Under the pieces are notes generated by a model. The model saw only the letters and a list, made by a program, of their open reading frames with translations, ran no database searches and had not been told where the DNA came from. A stretch of 64,000 nucleotides of DNA, taken from positions 4,637,501 to 4,701,500 of the forward strand of contig NZ_CP107783.1 in NCBI RefSeq assembly GCF_036345255.1. The letters are read 5' to 3'. The stretch comes from Streptomyces sp. NBC_00569 (lineage in GTDB: Bacteria > Actinomycetota > Actinomycetes > Streptomycetales > Streptomycetaceae). Both the position numbers and the translations under genes were made by a program. This document shows, piece after piece, positions 10,138 through 17,970 of this stretch (the first letter of the stretch is position 1; each line of letters starts with the position of its first letter).

Positions 10138-10944
10138 ATGTCCCACACCGCTCACATACCCAGCCACCGGAAGCCCCGTCGCAGCGCGTCGAAAATCGCC
10201 CTGCGCGCCGGAGTTGCCGGTGGCGTCCTCAGCACCCTGGCAGTGGCCGGTGCGTCCGGCCCGGCGTTCGCCGCCGAGCCGGTGACCGAGACCATCGAGA
10301 TGCCGACCATCACGGCGGACCTCTCCACTCAGGTCGCCCAGTCCGCGGACGCCACCCAGCAGGCCGCGAACTCGTACGCGCTGCAGGCCGAGCAGGATCT
10401 GGCCGTCGCAAAGGCCGCGAAGCAGGCCAAGGCGGACCAGGCCCTCGCGGAGAAGAAGGCGGAGGCCAAGAAGAAGGCCGAGGCCGAGGCGAAGCGCAAG
10501 GCCGAGGAAGCGCGTGCGTCGCGCTCCGCCGAGCGCACCACCCTCTCCACCGCCTCCTCCACGGCCTCCCACGTCGCGGCCCCCGCCAGCGGCAGCGTCG
10601 CGTCCGTCATCGCCTTCCTGAAGGCTCAGGTCGGCGACGCGTACGTCATGGGCGGCACCGGCCCCAACTCCTGGGACTGCTCCGGCCTGACCCAGGCCGC
10701 GTTCGCGCAGGCCGGCGTCAGCCTGCCGCGCGTCTCGCAGGACCAGTCGACGGCCGGCACCCCGGTCTCCCTCGACAACCTGCAGGTCGGCGACCTCCTC
10801 TACTGGGGCGCCGCGGGCTCGGCGTACCACGTGGGTGTGTACATCGGTAACGGCCAGTACCTGGACGCCGCCAACCCCTCCAAGGGTGTTGTCATCCAGG
10901 ACCTGTCCGGCTACCCGGCGAGCGGTGCGGTCCGCGTTCTCTGA
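10138..10944 (+). CDS. Secreted NlpC/P60 family peptidoglycan hydrolase
   Basis: Probable cell-wall endopeptidase cleaving peptide stems. Seen: a Sec-type signal peptide (basic MSHTAHIPSHRKPRRS, hydrophobic stretch, cleavage after PAFA), then an Ala/Lys/Glu-rich segment likely to be coiled coil (about residues 80-130), then the NlpC/P60 domain. That domain has the catalytic Cys in SWDCSGLTQAAF and the His in SAYHVGVYIG. The ATG at 10138 is preferred because it gives a normal signal peptide, but it lacks a ribosome binding site; an in-frame ATG at 10111 has GAAGGAACC before it and would add nine residues. Confidence 0.9.
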   Translation: MSHTAHIPSHRKPRRSASKIALRAGVAGGVLSTLAVAGASGPAFAAEPVTETIEMPTITADLSTQVAQSADATQQAANSYALQAEQDLAVAKAAKQAKADQALAEKKAEAKKKAEAEAKRKAEEARASRSAERTTLSTASSTASHVAAPASGSVASVIAFLKAQVGDAYVMGGTGPNSWDCSGLTQAAFAQAGVSLPRVSQDQSTAGTPVSLDNLQVGDLLYWGAAGSAYHVGVYIGNGQYLDAANPSKGVVIQDLSGYPASGAVRVL

Positions 10945-10969
10945 TCGCCCATTTCGCGTCATGTCCGAC

Positions 10970-11009
10970 AAAAGGCCACCACTCTCCTGCTCGGGAGTGG
11001 TGGCCTTTT
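10970..11009. terminator. Bidirectional rho-independent terminator
   Basis: AAAAGGCCACCACTC pairs with the downstream GGGAGTGGTGGCCTTTT around an 8-base loop. It lies between the convergent nlpC-type gene and the ABM monooxygenase gene, and the A/T runs on both sides allow use in both directions. Confidence 0.9.
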
Positions 11010-11045
11010 GCTATGAATACCGCCAAAGCAGCGGTCTTGTACAAG

Positions 11046-11372
11046 TTAGCCCTTCGGAGACAATTCACCCATAGGGCCCCAACTGCCGCCCGGGATCTCC
11101 GTATTGATGATCTCCGGCACGGAGGCGATCAGACCGGCCATCGTCTCCAGGCCGGCCTTGAAGTGGTCGGAGCCCACGTGCGCGGCCCCCGCGTCCCCGT
11201 CCCGGAAGCCCTCCAGGAGGACGTACTGGTTCGGGTCCTCGACGCTGCGGGACCAGTCGAAGAAGAGGTTGCCCTCCTCGGCGCGCGTGGCGCGGGTGAA
11301 ATCGGCGGTGTGCTCCAGCCAGGAGTCGGCGTACTCGGGCCGGGCGGTGAACTTCACGGCGATGAAAATCAT
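11046..11372 (-). CDS. Antibiotic biosynthesis monooxygenase (ABM) domain protein, quinol-monooxygenase type
   Basis: Small (108 aa) ferredoxin-like-fold protein beginning MIFIAVKFTARPEYADSW. This is the usual opening of YgiN-like putative quinol monooxygenases, which act without cofactor. The central FDWSRSVEDPNQYVLLEGFRD and later H-containing segment fit the family. The start at 11372 is chosen because upstream in-frame sequence is Arg/Pro-rich and unlike the fold. A link to quinone chemistry is suggested only by the neighbouring respiratory genes; substrate unknown. Confidence 0.8.
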   Translation of the reverse strand: MIFIAVKFTARPEYADSWLEHTADFTRATRAEEGNLFFDWSRSVEDPNQYVLLEGFRDGDAGAAHVGSDHFKAGLETMAGLIASVPEIINTEIPGGSWGPMGELSPKG

Positions 11373-11482
11373 GCAGCCAGGGTGCTCCCTGCCGCCCCGC
11401 ACGGCCAGTTCGGCGCGCGCGATCGCGGCAGCGCCGCGAAAGCCGGGCCTGCGCGGCGCGGGCGGAGCGCCCCGCAAGCGCC

Positions 11483-11530
11483 GTGAGCGCCCGCTGCCCG
11501 CCGCGGAACGCGACGGCGGCGGGCGCTCAC
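11483..11530 (-). terminator. Hairpin downstream of the GGR-family gene
   Basis: GTGAGCGCCCGC pairs with GCGGGCGCTCAC around an inner CCCGCCG/CGGCGGG stem. It follows the end of the flavoprotein gene at 11553 by about 20 bp. No strong T-run, as is common in Streptomyces. Confidence 0.6.
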
Positions 11531-11552
11531 CGACCCGGCGCGTCCGGGCCGC

Positions 11553-12836
11553 TCACGCCTTCGGCGCCACCTTGCTCAGGCCGTTGATGATGCGGTCCAT
11601 CGCGTCGCCGCCCGTCGGGTCGGTCAGGTTGGCGAGCATCTTCAGCGTGAACTTCATGAGCACCGGGTGCGTCAGGCCGCGCTGCGTCGCGATCTTCATG
11701 ACCTTCGGGTTGCCGATGAGCTTCACGAAGGCGCGGCCCAGCGTGTAGTAGCCGCCGTAGGTGTCCTTGAGGACCTTCGGGTAGCGGTGGAGGGCGAGTT
11801 CGCGCTGGGCGTCGGTCGCGCGGGCGTGCGCCTGCACGATGACGTCGGCCGCGATCTGGCCGGACTCCATGGCGTACGCGATGCCCTCGCCGTTGAACGG
11901 GTTCACCATGCCGCCCGCGTCGCCGACCAGGAGCAGGCCCTTGGTGTAGTGCGGCTGTCGGTTGAAGGCCATGGGCAGGGCGGCGCCGCGGATCGGCATC
12001 GTCATGTTGTCCGGGGTGTAGCCCCAGTCCTCCGGCATCGAGGCGCACCAGGCCTTCAGGACCTCGCGCCAGTCGAGCTCCTTGAACGCGGCGGAGGAGT
12101 CGAGGATGCCGAGGCCGACGTTCGACGTGCCGTCGCCCATGCCGAAGATCCAGCCGTAGCCGGGCAGCAGCCGGTCCTGGGCGCCGCGGCGGTCCCACAG
12201 CTCCAGCCAGGACTCCAGGTAGTCGTCGTCGTGGCGCGGCGAGGTGAAGTACGTGCGGACGGCGACGCCCATCGGGCGGTCGTCGCGCCGGTGCAGGCCC
12301 ATCGCGAGGGACAGCCGGGTCGAGTTGCCGTCCGCGGCGACGACGAGGGGCGCGTGGAAGGTGACTTCGCGCTTCTCCTCACCGAGCTTGGCGTTGACGC
12401 CGGTGATGCGGCCCGTGCGGTCGTCGATGATCGGGGCGCCGACGTTGCAGCGCTCGTACAGGCGCGCGCCCGCCTTCTGCGCCTGCCGGGCGAGCTGCTC
12501 GTCGAAGTCGTCGCGCTTGCGGACGAGTCCGTAGTCCGGGTAGGAGGCGAGATCCGGCCAGTCCAGCTGGAGCCGGACGCCGCCGCCGATGATCCGCAGG
12601 CCCTTGTTGCGCAGCCAGCCCGCCTCTTCGGAGATGTCGATGCCCATCGACACGAGCTGCTTGGTGGCCCGCGGGGTGAGGCCGTCGCCGCACACCTTTT
12701 CCCTGGGGAACGCGGTCTTCTCCAGAAGGAGGACGTCGAGTCCGGCCTTGGCCAGGTAGTACGCCGTCGTCGAACCGGCTGGCCCGGCCCCGACGACGAT
12801 CACATCTGCGCTGTGCTCGGAGAGGGGCTCGGTCAC
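11553..12836 (-). CDS. Geranylgeranyl reductase family FAD-dependent oxidoreductase (candidate menaquinone side-chain reductase, MenJ-like)
   Basis: 427-residue flavoprotein. Seen: the N-terminal dinucleotide-binding motif VIVVGAGPAGSTTAYYLAKAG (about residues 14-34), the GGR-family CGDGLTPRATKQL block, and GDAGGMVNPFNGEGIAYAMESG, the second FAD-binding motif. Family members reduce isoprenoid double bonds. Mycobacterial MenJ partially saturates the menaquinone tail, and Streptomyces make partly hydrogenated MK-9. Its location between nuo and menG/mqnC makes this role likely. No reductant-specific domain is visible, so the electron donor is unknown. Single gene, followed by a hairpin. Confidence 0.85.
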   Translation of the reverse strand: MTEPLSEHSADVIVVGAGPAGSTTAYYLAKAGLDVLLLEKTAFPREKVCGDGLTPRATKQLVSMGIDISEEAGWLRNKGLRIIGGGVRLQLDWPDLASYPDYGLVRKRDDFDEQLARQAQKAGARLYERCNVGAPIIDDRTGRITGVNAKLGEEKREVTFHAPLVVAADGNSTRLSLAMGLHRRDDRPMGVAVRTYFTSPRHDDDYLESWLELWDRRGAQDRLLPGYGWIFGMGDGTSNVGLGILDSSAAFKELDWREVLKAWCASMPEDWGYTPDNMTMPIRGAALPMAFNRQPHYTKGLLLVGDAGGMVNPFNGEGIAYAMESGQIAADVIVQAHARATDAQRELALHRYPKVLKDTYGGYYTLGRAFVKLIGNPKVMKIATQRGLTHPVLMKFTLKMLANLTDPTGGDAMDRIINGLSKVAPKA

Positions 12837-12934
12837 GGCGGGTTCTCCCGAAGACTCGAAATCTGCGTGCCGCGCGGCACCGGATGTGGGCAGTCTATGC
12901 AGCGGTACTGATCACCCAGCCGAAGGGCCGCCCT

Positions 12935-13441
12935 GTGAACCGAGCTCTGCCTGATGTACAGCTGCGTGTCCCCACTGACGAGGACGCCTTCGCCTGGCAC
13001 CGCGTCTTCGACGACCCGGAGGTCATGGAGTTCCACGGCGGGGCCGCTGCCGAGCTGTCCGTGTACGAGGAGCTGACCGCCCGGCAGCGCCGGCACGACG
13101 CGGAGCGCGGCTTCTGCCTGTGGACGATGACCGACACGGACGGCGACGTCATCGGCTTCACGGGCGCGCAGCCCTGGCCGCACGCCTGGGGTCCGGCGGG
13201 CGAGATCGAGATCGGCTGGCGGCTCGGGCGGGCGCACTGGGGCCGCGGCTACGCGACGGCGGCCGCCCTGGCGACCGTGGAGCGCGTACGGGCCGCGGGT
13301 GTACGGAGCGTTGTGGCGATGGTCGACTCGCGCAACGAGCGGTCGGTGGCGGTGACGCGGCGCCTCGGCATGGAACCCGCCGAAACGTTCACCGTCCCGG
13401 GTGACCCGCGCACGGGCCTCTGCTTCAGGCTCGCGCTGTAG
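12935..13441 (+). CDS. GNAT family N-acetyltransferase (RimJ/RimL type)
   Basis: Acetyl-CoA dependent acetyltransferase of about 168 residues, transcribed divergently from the GGR-family gene. The sequence LRVPTDEDAFAWHRVFDDPEVMEF is the start typical of RimJ/RimL-like ribosomal-protein or small-molecule acetyltransferases. The acetyl-CoA pyrophosphate loop appears as GRAHWGRGYATAAALA, and the C-terminal SRNERSVAVTRRLGME is the characteristic last helix. The GTG at 12935 is chosen on homology; a longer start at 12884 is possible. Substrate unknown. Confidence 0.85.
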   Translation: MNRALPDVQLRVPTDEDAFAWHRVFDDPEVMEFHGGAAAELSVYEELTARQRRHDAERGFCLWTMTDTDGDVIGFTGAQPWPHAWGPAGEIEIGWRLGRAHWGRGYATAAALATVERVRAAGVRSVVAMVDSRNERSVAVTRRLGMEPAETFTVPGDPRTGLCFRLAL

Positions 13442-13529
13442 GTCTTTTCAGGCTCGCCTCGTCAGCCCTGACGCTTCCGGTCGGGGGTCCGGCGGAGCTA
13501 CCCTTCGGGTACCGCTGGGGGTGAAGTCT

Positions 13530-13871
13530 GTGCGTATTACACCCAAGACGCCCGAAGTGCGCGTTCCGAAATTCGTCGGTCTGATGGCCGTCGACGCGCG
13601 CGAGGCCGCGGCGGCGCGCGGCGTGCAGCTGGCCGCGCCCGACCGCCCCGACTTCCGTCTCACCGTGGTCGACTACGTCGTACGCCAGTACCCGCTGCCC
13701 GACACCGAGGTGCCCCGCGGCGCCGTCGTCACCGTCTGGTTCGACCTGGCGGAGGGCGAGGGTCACGGCGGCTCCGGGGTGAACGAGCCCCGTATGCCGG
13801 GACCGCGCGGCGGCGGGCTGCAGCGCGAACTGGACGAGCCGGGCGAGACGTACACGGTGGTCGGCATGTAG
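13530..13871 (+). CDS. Small single-PASTA-domain protein
   Basis: About 113 residues. The segment VRVPKFVGLMAVDAREAAA...VVDYVVRQYPLPDTEVPRGAVVTVWF has the alternating hydrophobic pattern and the PxDTEVPRGAVVTV ending of a PASTA domain, which in other proteins binds peptidoglycan fragments or beta-lactams. There is no signal peptide or membrane segment and no kinase domain, which is unusual for a PASTA protein. The GTG at 13530 has GGGGGTGA seven bases upstream; GTG at 13521 is an alternative. The C-terminus is Gly/Pro-rich. Confidence 0.7.
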   Translation: MRITPKTPEVRVPKFVGLMAVDAREAAAARGVQLAAPDRPDFRLTVVDYVVRQYPLPDTEVPRGAVVTVWFDLAEGEGHGGSGVNEPRMPGPRGGGLQRELDEPGETYTVVGM

Positions 13872-13919
13872 TCGTCGGCGCATGCGACCGGCCGTGACCG
13901 TCGTGGCACCCGGCCGGAA

Positions 13920-16472
13920 TCAGTTCGTCAGGCGCCAGGAATCCAGGCCGGTCCGGTACGTCCTCTTCAGGTCGGCCCACACGTCCTGCTGCCCCACGAG
14001 GAAGATCGTGTACTCGGTGCCGTCCTCGGCGACGTACGACTGGTCGATGCCGTGCATCGTCCGGCCGCCCTCGTCGCGGTAGGTGTACTCCCAGATCGCG
14101 CCGGGCCGCCCCTGGAAGGTGTTCCGGCGCAGGTCGATCCGCTGGTAGTCCTGCTTCTTCCTGTCCTCCTCGGCGTGCTTCTCCATGTTGAGGACGTTGT
14201 CGTACGAGGTGTAGCCCGCGTCCGGGATGACGCCGATGAGGTAGTGCTCGGCGCCGGTGCTGCCCGCGTAGGTGATCTGGCTGCCGTTCTCCACGCCCTG
14301 GCGCGACCACACGTCGGGGATCACGAAGGAGAAGCCCATGGGGTCGACGGCCTTGCGATACCCGGTCGGAACGGTCGCGTCCGGGGTCGGGCTCGGTGTG
14401 ACGTCCGTGGCCCGGTCCGGCGTCGCACTCGGGGTGGGGCTCGGCGCCGGGGTCGGCGCCTGCGTTGTGGCGGGCTGCTCGGTGCTGACGGCGGGCTTGT
14501 CGTCGCGGCCCGCCTTGTCGTCCTCGCCGCCGTTGTCCTGGAGCAGCAGCACCCCGGCCGCCACGCCGCCCCCGATGACGAACGCGCCGGCGATGGTGGC
14601 GACCCAGATCCCGGCGCGACGTGGGGACTTGGCGGGCGCGGCGGCCGGCTGCACGCCGAGCTGGAAGGTGTGCGGGTCGTACAGAGCAGCGGGGACGGGG
14701 CCGGGAGTGGGGGTGGGCGCGGGAGGAGGCGTGGGGGTGGGCGCGGGAGGAGGCGTGGGGGTGGGCGCGGGAGCGGCGGTGGCCGTCGGCAGGGCGGCTG
14801 CCACGGCGGGGTTCGGCGGGTCGTTGGGGGCGGGCGGTTCGTCGGGCGCTTCCGGCGCGGTGGGCGCCTGAACGGGGGCCGCCGAGGCGGGATACGCCTG
14901 CACAGGGGCATCCGTCACAAGAGCATCCGGCGCGGGCCCGAACGCCCCCGGCGGCACCTGCGGTTCCGGGACGATCCCGGTCCGCGCCCCGGCCATCTGC
15001 ATCAGGTACGGCGCGAGGAACGCCGCCGCGAACACCCACAGCAGCCCGAACAGCAGCGCCTCCGCCATGCCGAGGCCCACGCCGACGCTGCCCGTGCCGC
15101 TGCCGCCGAGGTCGGACGCGGCCCCGGTGGCCTTCACGCCGAGGCCGCCGAGCGCGCCGAGCAGCAGGAACAGACCGAGGAAGATCCCGGCGGAGAGGAG
15201 CTGCTCGCGACGGTCGGCCGACCGTCGGGCCGCCATCACGCCCACGGTCAGTGCGCAGACGGTGCCGAGGGCCAGCGCCCCCACGACCGCCCAGGAGTTG
15301 GTGACGTCGCCGAGCTCGGAGAGGCCGAACGACTGGTGCTGGTACCCGCCCCCGTACGTCGAACTGCCGCCCGCCTCGAAGGAGATGGGCGCGCCCCAGC
15401 CGAGGCCGAGCGCCATGGCACCGAGGTTCGGCAGCACGAGCAGGGCGACGACCAGCGGCGACAGGTCGGCCTGGCCGAGGTCGGACACATCGGAGGCATC
15501 ACCCAGGTCGTCGATCTGGGCGATGCTGATGAACGCGGCGATCGAGCAGATCACGAGGACGACGGCGAGCGCCCGCAGAGCCGTCCCGGTGGCCCGCACC
15601 AGCGCCAGCGCCGCCGGCCGGGCGGCGAGCCACTGAGCCAGGTCGTCCCGGTGCAGCGTTCCCGCGGCGACGGCGAGCGAGACGAGGAGCGCGCCGAGTG
15701 CCGCGAGCACGGGCGACGACGAGATCCGCACGCCCTGGATCGAGGGCTGCGCGACCAGGCCGAGCACGAGAACGCCGACGGTCACCAACAGAGCGACACG
15801 CAGAGCGGCTTCGAGCCCGGGAGTACCGGGGACAGGAGCGCCGGGGACGGGAGCGCCCGCCGCGCGGGCCCGGAGGCGTGAGCGCAGGACACGTACGCCC
15901 ATCCAGAGCGCCAGGACCCACAGGGCGGTGACGGTGAGAGGAACGAGGGAGAGCGCGGCGCCGCCGCTGAGCTCCGCGCCCATGTCACCGCCGCCGGAGC
16001 CGAACGGCGAGTCCCCGCCGCCGAAGGGCGAGGAGCCGCCGGAGGCCGACACCTCGAAGCCGCCGCCGAGCGACTGGAGCAGCAGCGCGAGCGAGATCCG
16101 CATGCGGTCGCCGAACCCGACGACGACGTCGCCGCCCTGCCCGTACGAAGGGATGGCGAGGGCGACGGCGGCGATCACCAGGAGTCCGACGGGCCACAGC
16201 GCGGCCTGCGCCGAGCCGGCCCAGTCGCCGCGGAAGGCACGCCCGAGGAAGGCGCCGACGGGCGAGGGCCCGCCGGGGGCGAACGCGGGCGGAGGCGGGG
16301 CGGCGGGCGGCGCGAGCGGCGGAACGGGCGGCTGCCCCGGGGGCGCCGCGGGAGGAGCCACGGGCCCCTGAACCGTGGGCTCGCGCCCCGGCGTTCGTTC
16401 CCGCCCGCACGTCATGCAGAAGCGGGCCTCGTCGGGAGCCTGGGCTCCGCAGTGCGGGCAGAACGACGCCAT
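13920..16472 (-). CDS. Large zinc-ribbon multi-spanning membrane protein with C-terminal extracytoplasmic domain
   Basis: 850 residues, function unknown. Seen in order: an N-terminal zinc ribbon with two knuckles (CPHC at 5-8, CMTC at 19-22); a Pro/Ala-rich linker; a membrane region of several hydrophobic helices (about residues 100-490) interrupted by Gly/Ser-rich loops; and a second Pro/Thr-rich region (about 540-610) encoded by three 24-bp tandem units. These are followed by one transmembrane helix (about 615-640), a Thr/Pro linker, and a conserved globular domain (about 705-850) that starts near MGFSFVIPDVW. The layout suggests a membrane sensor or envelope-maintenance protein, but no catalytic motif is apparent. 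Confidence 0.75.
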   Translation of the reverse strand: MASFCPHCGAQAPDEARFCMTCGRERTPGREPTVQGPVAPPAAPPGQPPVPPLAPPAAPPPPAFAPGGPSPVGAFLGRAFRGDWAGSAQAALWPVGLLVIAAVALAIPSYGQGGDVVVGFGDRMRISLALLLQSLGGGFEVSASGGSSPFGGGDSPFGSGGGDMGAELSGGAALSLVPLTVTALWVLALWMGVRVLRSRLRARAAGAPVPGAPVPGTPGLEAALRVALLVTVGVLVLGLVAQPSIQGVRISSSPVLAALGALLVSLAVAAGTLHRDDLAQWLAARPAALALVRATGTALRALAVVLVICSIAAFISIAQIDDLGDASDVSDLGQADLSPLVVALLVLPNLGAMALGLGWGAPISFEAGGSSTYGGGYQHQSFGLSELGDVTNSWAVVGALALGTVCALTVGVMAARRSADRREQLLSAGIFLGLFLLLGALGGLGVKATGAASDLGGSGTGSVGVGLGMAEALLFGLLWVFAAAFLAPYLMQMAGARTGIVPEPQVPPGAFGPAPDALVTDAPVQAYPASAAPVQAPTAPEAPDEPPAPNDPPNPAVAAALPTATAAPAPTPTPPPAPTPTPPPAPTPTPGPVPAALYDPHTFQLGVQPAAAPAKSPRRAGIWVATIAGAFVIGGGVAAGVLLLQDNGGEDDKAGRDDKPAVSTEQPATTQAPTPAPSPTPSATPDRATDVTPSPTPDATVPTGYRKAVDPMGFSFVIPDVWSRQGVENGSQITYAGSTGAEHYLIGVIPDAGYTSYDNVLNMEKHAEEDRKKQDYQRIDLRRNTFQGRPGAIWEYTYRDEGGRTMHGIDQSYVAEDGTEYTIFLVGQQDVWADLKRTYRTGLDSWRLTN

Positions 16473-16505
16473 GGGAAGTGCTCCGTCATCCGGGAAAGTC
16501 GTGCC

Positions 16506-16531
16506 GTCACCAAAGGTGACCGGCTGTCACC
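16506..16531. promoter_or_regulatory. Overlapping inverted repeats upstream of the zinc-ribbon membrane protein gene
   Basis: GTCACC-AAA-GGTGAC (16506-16520) shares its right arm with GGTGAC-CGGCT-GTCACC (16515-16531), giving three alternating half-sites. It lies 34-59 bp before the start codon at 16472. It could be an operator or two mutually exclusive RNA hairpins in the leader. Confidence 0.45.
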
Positions 16532-16639
16532 ACGTAATCAACGGACACATCTTTCCCGGTGACCGGTTCCCCGTGACGGGGATTCGGCACAACGGACGGG
16601 CGCGGAGCGGGAATTGGGGGCCCGCTACCCGGAAGCCCG

Positions 16640-17329
16640 CTACTTGACGCCGCGGTGCAGCGCCACGACGCCGCCCGTCAGGTTGCGCCAGGCCACGTCC
16701 GACCAGCCGGCCTTCTGGAGGCGGGCCGCGAGCGCCGGCTGGTCGGGCCAGCTGCGGATCGACTCGGCGAGGTAGACGTAGGCGTCCGGGTTCGAGGACA
16801 CGGCGCGGGCCACCGGCGGCAGGGCCCGCATCAGGTACTCGGTGTAGACGGTGCGGAACGGCGCCCACGTCGGCTGCGAGAACTCGCAGATCACGACGCG
16901 CCCGCCGGGCTTCGTCACCCGGTACAGCTCGCGCAGCGCCGTGTCCGTGTCCTGCACGTTCCTGAGGCCGAAGGAGATGGTCACGGCGTCGAAGGTGTCG
17001 TCCTTGAACGGCAGCTTCGTCGCGTCGCCCGCGGTGAACGGCATCCACGGGTGCCGCTTCTTGCCGACCTGGAGCATGCCGATCGAGAAGTCGCAGGGCA
17101 CGACGTAGGCGCCGGCCTGCGCGAAGGGCTGCGATGACGTCGCCGTACCGGCCGCGAGGTCGAGGACCTTCTGCGCGGGCCGCGCGTCGACGGCCTTCGC
17201 GACCTCCTTGCGCCACAGCCGGGCCTGGCCGAGCGAGAGCACGTCGTTGGTGAGGTCGTACCGGTCCGCCACGTCGTCGAACATCGAAGCGACTTCGTGC
17301 GGCTGCTTGTCCAGGGATGCGCGGGTCAC
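16640..17329 (-). CDS. menG: Demethylmenaquinone C-methyltransferase (UbiE/MenG)
   Basis: SAM-dependent methyltransferase that makes the last ring methylation in menaquinone synthesis, shared by the classical and futalosine routes. The 229-residue product has the SAM motif [17 protein letters not shown] (about residues 48-64) and the UbiE signatures [18 protein letters not shown] and [24 protein letters not shown]. The start is GTG at 17329. The gene is downstream of mqnC and a small amidohydrolase-like gene on the same strand (34-bp gap), probably one operon. Confidence 0.95.
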   Translation of the reverse strand: MTRASLDKQPHEVASMFDDVADRYDLTNDVLSLGQARLWRKEVAKAVDARPAQKVLDLAAGTATSSQPFAQAGAYVVPCDFSIGMLQVGKKRHPWMPFTAGDATKLPFKDDTFDAVTISFGLRNVQDTDTALRELYRVTKPGGRVVICEFSQPTWAPFRTVYTEYLMRALPPVARAVSSNPDAYVYLAESIRSWPDQPALAARLQKAGWSDVAWRNLTGGVVALHRGVK

Positions 17330-17363
17330 GCGTCCATTGTGGCAGTACGCCCCCGGGCCGGCG

Positions 17364-17963
17364 TCAGCGGCGCCGGTACACCAGGCGACCTTCGACGACC
17401 GTGGCCACGCAGCTGGCCGGGCCGAGCCGCACGAGCGAGGCACGGTCCGGCACGTCGAACACGGCGAACCTGGCCGGTCCGCCCACGACCAGCGGCGGCA
17501 GCAGGACGAGCGGCGCCGGCGAGAAGGACACCGGCCCCGGCTGGTTCGGCGGGCGCTGCCCGAGAGCGAGCCCTGCCCTGCGCACCGCGTCCACCACGGC
17601 ACGGGAGCGCAGCTCCCCGGCCACGGCGACCGTGCCGTGCGCGAACAGCTGCTGGATGCCGCGCCGCGCGCTGGCTCCGACCCGGGACGGATCGGCGCGG
17701 AAGATCTCCCGCGCGCGCTCCCCGACGACCGGCCGTGTGCCGAACTCGTCGGCCTCGCGCGGGTCCGGGTGGTACGTGCCCTCCAGGATCTCGGGCCCGT
17801 AGGGGTTGAGCAGGCCGGGCGTGAGGATGCCGGGCCATCGCCGCACCCGCGCCTGCGGGCGGACGGCGGCGAGGTCCTCGTACGGGCCGAGGGCGGCGAC
17901 GGACGCCCCCTCGACCAGGACCGCGGCCTCGGGCGAGGCCTCGGCCACATGGATCGTCAGCAC
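17364..17963 (-). CDS. Imidazolonepropionase-like domain protein in the menaquinone operon
   Basis: 199 residues. The N-terminus ([20 protein letters not shown]) and the C-terminus ([13 protein letters not shown]...[13 protein letters not shown]) look like the two halves of the composite beta-domain that flanks amidohydrolase barrels. [19 protein letters not shown] occupies the place where amidohydrolases have PGLIDxHxH. The metal-binding His pair and later His/Asp ligands are absent, and the barrel is far too short. It sits 7 bp after mqnC and 34 bp before menG, so co-expression with menaquinone synthesis is likely. A structural or chaperone role, or binding of a futalosine-type intermediate, is conceivable but unproven. 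Confidence 0.8.
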   Translation of the reverse strand: MLTIHVAEASPEAAVLVEGASVAALGPYEDLAAVRPQARVRRWPGILTPGLLNPYGPEILEGTYHPDPREADEFGTRPVVGERAREIFRADPSRVGASARRGIQQLFAHGTVAVAGELRSRAVVDAVRRAGLALGQRPPNQPGPVSFSPAPLVLLPPLVVGGPARFAVFDVPDRASLVRLGPASCVATVVEGRLVYRRR

Positions 17964-17970
17964 ATGAGCC

